A stretch of 22,168 nt of DNA, taken from assembly GCA_023458355.1 (NCBI GenBank), contig JAEWZS010000181.1, positions 1-22,168 of the forward strand, read 5' to 3'. Source of the DNA: Bacillota bacterium (lineage in GTDB: Bacteria; Bacillota; Clostridia; Christensenellales; CAG-138). Each line of letters begins with the position of its first letter. The stretch's first letter is position 1. Shown piece by piece: positions 15,056 to 21,409 of this stretch. The translations under genes and the position numbers were made by a program. The notes below the pieces were generated by a model. It was given only the letters and a program-made list of their open reading frames with translations. It was not told where the DNA came from and searched no databases.

Positions 15056-16396
15056 ATGACTGAGATTTATATGCCTAAAGCAGGCATGGATATGAAAGAG
15101 GGCGTCCTCGTTCGCTGGCTTAAAAACATCGGTGATTCGGTAGAAATGAATGAACCCATCATGGAAATTGAGACCGACAAAATAACCATGGAGGCAGAAG
15201 CGCCTGCAAGCGGAATCCTATTGGCTACATATTCCCAAGAAGGTGATGTAATACCTGTGTTAGGGATCATGGGTTACATCGGCACTAAGGATGAAGTTCC
15301 TCCGGCGGCTCCCGGCGCAACGGATACCGCGCCCGCAGATTTCATACAAGCGGCAGTTGCAACCGAAACTGCCACCCCCGCGGCTTTCGCTTCGGTTCAA
15401 AACGCGGAAGGTGTGCGCGCTACTCCCGGCGCGCGCCGATATGCAAGGGAATTCGGCGTGGAAATATCTTCCGTTGCTCCTACCGGAAAGCACGGGGAAG
15501 TGTTGGGCAAGGACGTACTTGATTTCGCAAGACACCCCGCAGCGACCCCGCTTGCACAACGAATAGCAGATGATAGTAACATTGAAGTCTCGTCGGTTCA
15601 GGGAACGGGCTTTGGTGGCAGAGTGACCAAGGCGGATGTGCTTTTAGCTGCAGCGCCCACTCAGGCAGCGTCCGCATTGCCCATTGAGGATGGTGGACAG
15701 CTTACCATAGAAAGCCGCAGGCCGCTGAACGCCATGAACCGAGTTGTAGCTGAGCGCATGTCTCAAAGCCACTTTGAAATACCCTGCGTGACCCAATCTC
15801 TTATTGTAGACATGACCGATCTTCTTGCCATACGCGCAAAGATCAACGCTCGCCATGAGCAAAAAATATCTGTTAACGACTTCGTGCTCAAAGCCACTGC
15901 AATTGCAGTGAAGGAGCATCCGTTAGCACGCACAAGCATATATGGCAACGAGTATGTAGTATACAGCGAGGCGAATATTGGCTTTGCGGTGAGCATGAAC
16001 GATGGCGAAGGACTGCTTGTCCCCGTGCTGCATAATGCAGATCGCATGTCGCTTATTGAGCTGTCCGAAAAGGCAAAGGACCTTGCCCTGCGTGCGCGCG
16101 ACAACAGGCTGAAACCCAGCGAATATGCAGGAGGAACCTATACCGTATCCAACATGGGAATGTATGACGTATGGGACTTTACCCCGATTATCAACCAACC
16201 GCAATCGGGTATTCTCGGCATAGGCAGTTTTTCTGATATGCTGCGGTTAGCGCCGGATGGAAGAGTTGTTTCCCGAAAGGTATGCAAACTGCTTATCACC
16301 TACGATCACCGCATTATGAACGGTGTTACCGCAGCCAAATTCGAACTGCGCGTGCGCGATCTGCTTGAAAATCCGGAGGAGTTGCTTCTTATATGA
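15056..16396 (+). CDS. dihydrolipoamide acyltransferase (E2) with two E3-binding domains and a variant active site
   Basis: The 446-residue E2 forms the core of the complex and transfers the acyl group from lipoate to CoA. Domains in order: one lipoyl domain (about 1-78) with lipoyl Lys42 in EIETDKITMEAEAP, and an Ala/Pro/Thr linker (79-119). Next come two peripheral-subunit-binding domains (121-157, RATPGARRYAREFGVEISSV; 162-198, ATPLAQRIADDSNIEVSSVQ), then a catalytic domain (about 220-446). The active-site His418 is in YDHRIMNG, but the usual HxxxDG Asp is Asn422 (codon AAC at 16319-16321). AGGAGG stands 6 bases before the ATG at 15056, and the stop overlaps the E3 start by four bases (ATGA). 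The Asn may lower activity or tune acyl specificity. Nothing else looks degraded, so it is probably functional. Confidence 0.92.
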   Translation: MTEIYMPKAGMDMKEGVLVRWLKNIGDSVEMNEPIMEIETDKITMEAEAPASGILLATYSQEGDVIPVLGIMGYIGTKDEVPPAAPGATDTAPADFIQAAVATETATPAAFASVQNAEGVRATPGARRYAREFGVEISSVAPTGKHGEVLGKDVLDFARHPAATPLAQRIADDSNIEVSSVQGTGFGGRVTKADVLLAAAPTQAASALPIEDGGQLTIESRRPLNAMNRVVAERMSQSHFEIPCVTQSLIVDMTDLLAIRAKINARHEQKISVNDFVLKATAIAVKEHPLARTSIYGNEYVVYSEANIGFAVSMNDGEGLLVPVLHNADRMSLIELSEKAKDLALRARDNRLKPSEYAGGTYTVSNMGMYDVWDFTPIINQPQSGILGIGSFSDMLRLAPDGRVVSRKVCKLLITYDHRIMNGVTAAKFELRVRDLLENPEELLLI

Positions 16397-17787
16397 CTCA
16401 TAAGAAATTTGATGTTGCAGTGATAGGCGGAGGTCCTGCAGGTTACATTGCCGCAATAAGAGCAGCGCAGCTAGGAGGCTGTGTAATACTTTTTGAAAAG
16501 GACGTTCTAGGCGGTACTTGCCTTAACCGCGGATGCATACCTACAAAAACCTATCTTAAAACTGCCGAGGAAATGGATGTCATCCGCAATGCGTGGAGCA
16601 GGGGTATTATAAACGATCCTACTGTTCGTGTGGATATGCAAATGACGGTCACGTATAAAGACAAGGTGGTCCGTCAGCTTACGTCCGGCGTAGGCGCACT
16701 TCTCAAATCCAACGGTGTTACCGTGGTATACGGAACGGCAACCATGCTTTCTCGCACCTCTATTGCCTGCGGTTATAATCAGTATGAAGCTTCAAGCACC
16801 ATACTGTGCGGGGGTTCTAAAGCTTCGGTAATACCCATACCCGGTATAGAGAGCAAAAACGTGCTTCTGAGCGACGATATTCTCAAACTAACAGAGGTGC
16901 CGCAAGCACTTACCATTATCGGCGGAGGGGTGATTGGCTGTGAGATGGCTGCGGCATTCAACGGCTTCGGCAGCAAAGTGACAATAATCGAGGCGTTAGA
17001 CAGATTGGTTTTCAACATGGACGAAGATGTCTCCGATGCAATGCTCAAACAGTTGAAAAAATCCGGCATTACCGTGTTTACCGGACAAAAAGTAGAGCGG
17101 ATAGCGGACGAGACGGACGGACGAATCACTGTATTTTTCGGCGAAGACAAATCAGTAACCGGCGACAAGCTGCTGCTTTCTATAGGGCGTGCTGCAGATG
17201 TTGAATGTCTGGGTGCATTGAAGGATGAAATCAAGCTCGAACGCGGGAAAGTCGTTGTGGATGATTATATGCGCACAAATATCTCCAATATTTATGCCGC
17301 AGGAGATATTAACGGGCGTTTCATGCTTGCGCACGCAGCCTTCAAAATGGGTGAAGTTGCTGCCGCTAATGCCATGGGCTGTAGCGAGACCTGCAAGCTC
17401 GACGCAATTCCGGGCTGCATATACACAATGCCGGAGGCATCGGGTGTGGGACTTACCGAGGCTGAGGCAAAACTCCGCCTTGGTGAAAACAATGTTGCAA
17501 CGGGTAAATTTCCGTTCTCGGCAAATGGGCGTGCGATTGCATGCGGCAGTACCGAGGGCTTTGTGAAAGTGGTTGTGGATAAGCGTTACGGCGAGCTGGT
17601 TGGCGTGCATATTGTCGGTTCGATCGCAGCGGAGATGATATCGGAAGCGACTGCGCTTATTGCAAGCGAAGTGCCCGCCGATATGGTTGCCGAGATCGTA
17701 CACCCGCATCCGACATTCTCTGAAGCGTTTATGGAAGCCTGTGCGGATGCATTCAAAAGGTGTATGCACCTTCCGAAGAAGCATTGA
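16393..17787 (+). CDS. lpdA: dihydrolipoyl dehydrogenase (E3)
   Basis: The 464-residue flavoprotein reoxidises dihydrolipoate on E2 and passes electrons to NAD+. It has the FAD-binding GGGPAGYIAAIRAAQ (12-26), the redox disulfide Cys43/Cys48 in GGTCLNRGCIPTK, the NAD-binding IIGGGVIGCEMAAAFNGFGS and the second FAD motif IYAAGDINGRFMLAHAA. The C-terminal dimer domain has the His439/Glu444 dyad in HPHPTFSEAF. Its ATG overlaps the E2 stop, so translation is coupled. Being encoded inside the operon suggests an E3 dedicated to this complex. The gene is followed by a hairpin at 17801-17830 shared with the convergent lactonase gene. Length and motifs are all normal for the family. Confidence 0.95.
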   Translation: MTHKKFDVAVIGGGPAGYIAAIRAAQLGGCVILFEKDVLGGTCLNRGCIPTKTYLKTAEEMDVIRNAWSRGIINDPTVRVDMQMTVTYKDKVVRQLTSGVGALLKSNGVTVVYGTATMLSRTSIACGYNQYEASSTILCGGSKASVIPIPGIESKNVLLSDDILKLTEVPQALTIIGGGVIGCEMAAAFNGFGSKVTIIEALDRLVFNMDEDVSDAMLKQLKKSGITVFTGQKVERIADETDGRITVFFGEDKSVTGDKLLLSIGRAADVECLGALKDEIKLERGKVVVDDYMRTNISNIYAAGDINGRFMLAHAAFKMGEVAAANAMGCSETCKLDAIPGCIYTMPEASGVGLTEAEAKLRLGENNVATGKFPFSANGRAIACGSTEGFVKVVVDKRYGELVGVHIVGSIAAEMISEATALIASEVPADMVAEIVHPHPTFSEAFMEACADAFKRCMHLPKKH

Positions 17788-17830
17788 TAAAATGTAAAAT
17801 ATCCCTCTGCGTTGTCGGACGCAGAGGGAT
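17788..17830. terminator. bidirectional terminator between convergent operons
   Basis: A perfect 12-bp stem (17801-17812 ATCCCTCTGCGT with 17819-17830) encloses a 6-base loop. On the minus strand it is followed by ATATTTTACATTTTA, a T-rich tail, and on the plus strand the stem is preceded by the complementary A-rich stretch. It lies between the stops of the E3 gene (17787) and the lactonase gene (17863). It fits best as the lactonase terminator, and the hairpin may also stop E3 transcripts. Confidence 0.78.
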
Positions 17831-17862
17831 CTCACCAGCCGGAGCTACTTTATACGGTAGGG

Positions 17863-18768
17863 CTATATTTTGTAAAAATGGTCCGGCATACCGGCAATCT
17901 CGGAGCGTACAGAAAATATGCCGCCGGCACCGGGGTTCTTATTTAAATCTTCTTTTGTGTATTTGTACTTTGACGATGCTATAAAGAAATCCTTCATGTC
18001 CGTACCGCCGAAACCTCCACAACAGGCGAACTCCACGGGATATTTTATTGTGTCAACGTGATTGAATTCCTTATCCCATACGGATATGCGGCCGGTCCAG
18101 TGGCAAACATAGATGTTATCCTCAACGTCTATGTTGATACCGTCAGGCATCCCAAGCGCACCGAAGCGAATTACTACCTTGCCGGGTCCTATTGGCCCCT
18201 TGTTAATATCGTAATCGTAGCATAGCAGCGTTTGGTTATACGTGTCCACTACGAGCATGCGGGTAGAGTCGCTGTTCCAGACAATCGCGTTAAACTGATT
18301 AATGCCTTGCTCTATACACGTTACGCTCTTGTCGGTATCTACCATGTAAAAGCCGCCCAGCATATCAGGTGAATAATCATCGGTGCCGTAAAGCTTGGAT
18401 ACCGAACTCATAAACACACGGCCACGAGCATCCACGCGAGTATCGTTATAACGGTTGTTCGGGTTGCCGTTTTCGGGATCTATTATAAAGGCAAGCTTTC
18501 CGGTAGAGAGGTCCAGCAAATGAAGCCCGCTTTGGAGCGACACCATGAGTATATCCACATCGTTTGTCGGAATGGCGGAGCCTATCAGTTGATCGGTCTT
18601 AAACAGTTCGTCGCTGCCGGTCACAGGGTCAAAACGGTGTACATCACCCGAGAATAAATCTGTCCAGTACCATTTGTTAATGCGCGCATCCCATATAGGA
18701 GTCTCCGCAAGTTCTACATTCGCGTCAATCACTAAAGAAAATCCCGACTGTACATACTTCCCGACCAT
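17863..18768 (-). CDS. SMP-30/gluconolactonase/LRE-like sugar lactonase
   Basis: The 301-residue protein looks like a six-bladed beta-propeller of the SMP-30/gluconolactonase family, calcium- or zinc-dependent enzymes that open sugar lactones. Visible family marks are AETPIWD with Glu22 as the first metal ligand, an early KWYWTDLFSGDVHRFDP blade, NDTRVDARGRVFMSS, NQFNAIVWNSDSTRMLVVDT and GMPDGINIDVEDNIYVCHW with the expected Asp. There is no signal peptide, so it acts in the cytoplasm. The ATG at 18768 is favoured by GGAGG eight bases upstream; two upstream in-frame ATGs (18774, 18807) are possible. It lies 90 bases after the MarR gene without a clear terminator, so it is probably transcribed with it. 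The lactone is not known; a pentonolactone would suit the neighbourhood. Confidence 0.85.
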   Translation of the reverse strand: MVGKYVQSGFSLVIDANVELAETPIWDARINKWYWTDLFSGDVHRFDPVTGSDELFKTDQLIGSAIPTNDVDILMVSLQSGLHLLDLSTGKLAFIIDPENGNPNNRYNDTRVDARGRVFMSSVSKLYGTDDYSPDMLGGFYMVDTDKSVTCIEQGINQFNAIVWNSDSTRMLVVDTYNQTLLCYDYDINKGPIGPGKVVIRFGALGMPDGINIDVEDNIYVCHWTGRISVWDKEFNHVDTIKYPVEFACCGGFGGTDMKDFFIASSKYKYTKEDLNKNPGAGGIFSVRSEIAGMPDHFYKI

Positions 18769-18858
18769 ACTCATACCCTCCGTTATATTTGAATTGTTTG
18801 ACCCCAATAGTTTGCTTTGTTCGCAAGCACTACTCTGTAAAGGGGAACGACATCGATG

Positions 18859-19281
18859 CTATTCAAGCGAGTCCATGATCCTGGAAAGATAACTCCTAAG
18901 CAATCGCTGTTCTTCCGGAAGAAGGCTGACAAGCGTTTCCGCATTGCAATTGTTGATTGCTGTAAGAATGTCCGGTAATATGGCCGCTCCTTCGCTTGTG
19001 ATGCAGATATCCACGCTGCGTCTGTCATTCTCCGAATGCCGCCGCTCGATAAGCCCCTTCTTTTCCATGCGGGTGAGTATACCTGTCATTGTGGAAGTAT
19101 CCAACCTGCAAAACTGTGCCAGAACGGAGGGGGAAAGATTTCCTTCTCTGCATAAAAAATACATCACCATGTATTGCGCCGGGGTAACATCATAGGGCTG
19201 CAGACTCGTTTTAAAACGTGTGTGTACCGCATTCTGCACGGCGGTAAGCAAAAAGTTAATGCACTCGTTGAGTTCCATCAT
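18859..19281 (-). CDS. MarR-family transcriptional regulator
   Basis: This 140-residue protein has the length and layout of a MarR dimeric winged-helix repressor. It shows an N-terminal helix, PYDVTPAQYMVMYFLCREG, the recognition region LSPSVLAQFCRLDTSTMTGI with LTRMEKKGLIERR, the wing ENDRRSVDICITSEG and a C-terminal dimerisation helix. ATG codons at 19281 and 19278 both follow a GAGG; the second has the better 6-base spacing. The gene diverges from the acyl-CoA dehydrogenase operon, and the shared upstream region holds two promoters and repeated AT-rich sites, so it probably represses itself, the lactonase gene and the dehydrogenase operon. MarR proteins commonly respond to small aromatic, lipid-like or CoA ligands; which applies here is unknown. 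Confidence 0.92.
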   Translation of the reverse strand: MMELNECINFLLTAVQNAVHTRFKTSLQPYDVTPAQYMVMYFLCREGNLSPSVLAQFCRLDTSTMTGILTRMEKKGLIERRHSENDRRSVDICITSEGAAILPDILTAINNCNAETLVSLLPEEQRLLRSYLSRIMDSLE

Positions 19282-19318
19282 TTACCTCACTCGCGTTGTT
19301 AACGCTCTTCCTAAATCC

Positions 19319-19347
19319 ATTTTAGAGCCGGCAAGCAAGATAGTCAA
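19319..19347 (-). promoter_or_regulatory. promoter of the MarR-lactonase genes
   Basis: On the minus strand TTGACT (19347-19342), a 17-base spacer and TAAAAT (19324-19319) give five of six matches in both boxes. The leader to the ATG at 19281 would be about 30 bases. The -35 box runs into the left arm of the inverted repeat proposed as the MarR operator. Confidence 0.75.
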
Positions 19348-19394
19348 GATATTTCGCACGCAAATATTTTGTATAGAAATATCTTGCATGCAAA
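19345..19394. promoter_or_regulatory. putative MarR operator cluster
   Basis: Two superimposed patterns occur. An 11-bp inverted repeat CAAGATATTTC (19345-19355) and GAAATATCTTG (19376-19386) is separated by 20 bases. A 16-base direct repeat at 19349-19364 and 19379-19394 (13 of 16 identical, consensus ATATYTYGCAYGCAAA) is spaced 30 bases apart, about three helical turns. The sites abut the -35 boxes of both divergent promoters, as expected for a repressor controlling both directions. Confidence 0.68.
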
Positions 19395-19412
19395 ATATAA
19401 CCGCGTTATACT
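19384..19412 (+). promoter_or_regulatory. promoter of the acyl-CoA dehydrogenase-etf operon
   Basis: TTGCAT (19384-19389), 17 bases and TATACT (19407-19412) form a good plus-strand promoter about 35 bases before the ATG at 19448. A perfect TATAAT also lies at 19413-19418 but lacks a matching -35. The -35 coincides with the palindrome TTGCATGCAA, part of the proposed MarR site. Confidence 0.72.
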
Positions 19413-19447
19413 TATAATCACCTGAGCAACACTGGGGAGGATGTATT

Positions 19448-20590
19448 ATGGACTTTACGTTGTCACCATCGCACGAACTTCTTAAGAACCTATACAAAAA
19501 ATTCGCCGAGGAAGAAGTAAAGCCGCTTGCGCACGATATGGACGAAGCCGAGGCCATGTCCATGGAACTCGTCCAAAAAATGCAAGCGCTGGGCTTCTTC
19601 AGCATACCGTATCCCCGCGAATACGGCGGAGCCGGTGCGGACACGCTGGCATACGCACTTTGCATGGAGGAAATATCCAAGGCCGATGCGAGTACAGGTA
19701 TAACCATATCCGTACATACATCGCTTATATGCTCGAGCATCTATGAATATGGAAGTGAAACACAGAAACAGGAATTCCTGCGCCCGTTGCTGGATGGTCG
19801 TAAGATCGGTTGTTTTTGTCTGACTGAACCCAACGCGGGTTCGGATGCGTCCGGAATTCAGTCGTTCGCGCGGCGTGAGGGCGATGGATATATTCTCAAT
19901 GGCTCTAAGGTATTTACGACCAACTCCGGTTTTGCGGACACCATGTTAGTGTTTGCTTATACCGACAAAGCGATGGGTACGGATGGTATATCCGCATTTA
20001 TACTTGATGCCAAATCTAAAGGTGTTTATGTAAGTGCAAACATTCCACGTATGGGCATTCGCGCTGCATCCAACTGTGAAGTGGCATTCCAGAATGTATA
20101 TATACCGGCCTCTAACCTTTTAAAGAAAGAGGGCATGGGCTTTGAGATTGCCATGAAAGCGCTTGACGGCGGCCGTATAGGTATCGGCGCACAAGCTGTT
20201 GGCATTGCGCAGGGTGCACTGAACGCTGCCATTGAATATGTTAAGGAGCGCAAGCAGTTTGGCAAGCCGATAAGCTCGTTCCAGAATTCTAAGTTCAAGC
20301 TTGCCGAAATGCAGACCAAAATAGATGCCGCAAGGCTTTTGGTGTGGCGTGCCGCGATGGATAAGGACGCTCACCGCGACTATGGTTCCTCTGCCGCCAT
20401 GTGTAAACTTTTCGCATCAGAGGTGGCAAACGACGTTACCCGCGGTTGTGTGCAGCTTTTCGGCGGCTACGGCTACTGCCGTGAATACCCGGTTGAGCGT
20501 ATGATGCGCGATGCCAAGATAACCGAAATATACGAGGGCACATCCGAGGTTATGAAGATGGTTATCTCTAATTCCATAAGAGTGCGCTGA
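19448..20590 (+). CDS. acyl-CoA dehydrogenase (short-chain/butyryl-CoA dehydrogenase type)
   Basis: The 380-residue FAD enzyme has the standard length of short-chain acyl-CoA dehydrogenases. It shows the N-terminal helical domain, the FAD/substrate motif CFCLTEPNAGSDASG, the middle-domain FTTNSGFADTMLVFA, RMGIRAASNCEVAFQNVYIP, YVKERKQFGKPIS, and QLFGGYGYCREYPVERMMRD. The C-terminal IYEGTSEV carries the presumed catalytic base Glu363. With the Etf pair encoded just behind, it probably works as a butyryl-CoA dehydrogenase/Etf complex reducing an enoyl-CoA. In clostridia such complexes couple this to ferredoxin reduction. GGGAGG stands 7 bases before the ATG. Crotonase, hydroxyacyl-CoA dehydrogenase and thiolase are not in the window, so the chain length is not fixed by context; an isovaleryl- or glutaryl-type substrate is possible. 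Confidence 0.93.
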   Translation: MDFTLSPSHELLKNLYKKFAEEEVKPLAHDMDEAEAMSMELVQKMQALGFFSIPYPREYGGAGADTLAYALCMEEISKADASTGITISVHTSLICSSIYEYGSETQKQEFLRPLLDGRKIGCFCLTEPNAGSDASGIQSFARREGDGYILNGSKVFTTNSGFADTMLVFAYTDKAMGTDGISAFILDAKSKGVYVSANIPRMGIRAASNCEVAFQNVYIPASNLLKKEGMGFEIAMKALDGGRIGIGAQAVGIAQGALNAAIEYVKERKQFGKPISSFQNSKFKLAEMQTKIDAARLLVWRAAMDKDAHRDYGSSAAMCKLFASEVANDVTRGCVQLFGGYGYCREYPVERMMRDAKITEIYEGTSEVMKMVISNSIRVR

Positions 20591-20601
20591 GGTGAAACAG
20601 A

Positions 20602-21396
20602 ATGAAGATCGTTGTTTGCATAAAACAAGTTCCGGACACGAGCGAGGTAAAGATTGATCCTCTGACCAATACGCTTATCCGAACGGGGATACCGGTTATC
20701 GTTAACCCCGATGACAAGGCGGGTATTGAGGTTGCATTAACGCTTAAATCCACAGTTGAGGATTGCACGGTGTCCGTTCTGAGCATGGGCCCGCCACAGG
20801 CTGAAACAGCGCTGCTGGAGGCACTTGCCATGGGGTGTGACGACGCTTACCTATTGTGCGGAAGGGAATTTGGCGGTTCGGATACGCTTGCTACCTCCAC
20901 TGCGCTTGCCGCAGCGCTACGCCTCATAGGTTACGACCTTATCATCACCGGCCGTCAAGCAATAGATGGTGACACGGCACAGGTTGGCCCACAGATTGCC
21001 GAACATCTTAAGGTACCTCATGTGAGCTATGTCGAAAAGGTTGACTTTGAAGATGCGGGAACGCTTGTTGTCAACCGGCGTTATGAGGACAGGGTACACC
21101 GCTTGCGCGTAAAAACACCCTGCCTGATCACAACGCTGTCACAAGCCTGTAAACCCCGTTATATGACGGTACCGGGCGTTGTGGACGCATGGAAAAAGAC
21201 AATAACCAAAATTGGGTTCGACACATTAGAAAATGAACTTGCGCTTGAATCTGTTGGACTTAAAGGTTCTCCCACCAATGTTGTATGTTCTTACACCAAA
21301 GAACCCCGCGGTCAGGGTATGCTGCTGTGCGGACTGAGCGCTGACGAGGCTGTTGATGCCATCATGGCAAGGCTGCACGAGAGCCACATTATTTAA
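20602..21396 (+). CDS. etfB: electron transfer flavoprotein beta subunit
   Basis: The 264-residue protein is a typical bacterial EtfB. It opens with MKIVVCIKQVPDTSEVKIDP, has NPDDKAGIEVAL, the conserved nucleotide-binding segment ITGRQAIDGDTAQVGPQIAE and the VKTPCLITTLSQACKPRYMT signature region. EtfB binds the second flavin or AMP and carries electrons between the acyl-CoA dehydrogenase and NADH or ferredoxin. It starts 11 bases after the dehydrogenase gene with GAGGTG upstream and is followed 13 bases later by etfA, so the three are one transcription unit. The gene order dehydrogenase-etfB-etfA is that of clostridial butyryl-CoA dehydrogenase operons. Electron bifurcation is plausible but cannot be proven from this subunit by eye. 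Confidence 0.95.
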   Translation: MKIVVCIKQVPDTSEVKIDPLTNTLIRTGIPVIVNPDDKAGIEVALTLKSTVEDCTVSVLSMGPPQAETALLEALAMGCDDAYLLCGREFGGSDTLATSTALAAALRLIGYDLIITGRQAIDGDTAQVGPQIAEHLKVPHVSYVEKVDFEDAGTLVVNRRYEDRVHRLRVKTPCLITTLSQACKPRYMTVPGVVDAWKKTITKIGFDTLENELALESVGLKGSPTNVVCSYTKEPRGQGMLLCGLSADEAVDAIMARLHESHII

Positions 21397-21409
21397 GGAG
21401 ATACCGTCT

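Noticed and set aside
17152..17835. 227-codon open frame on the minus strand opposite the E3 gene
   Set aside because: It lies wholly against a gene with complete family motifs, has no ribosome site and its translation is Cys/His/Arg-rich low-quality sequence.
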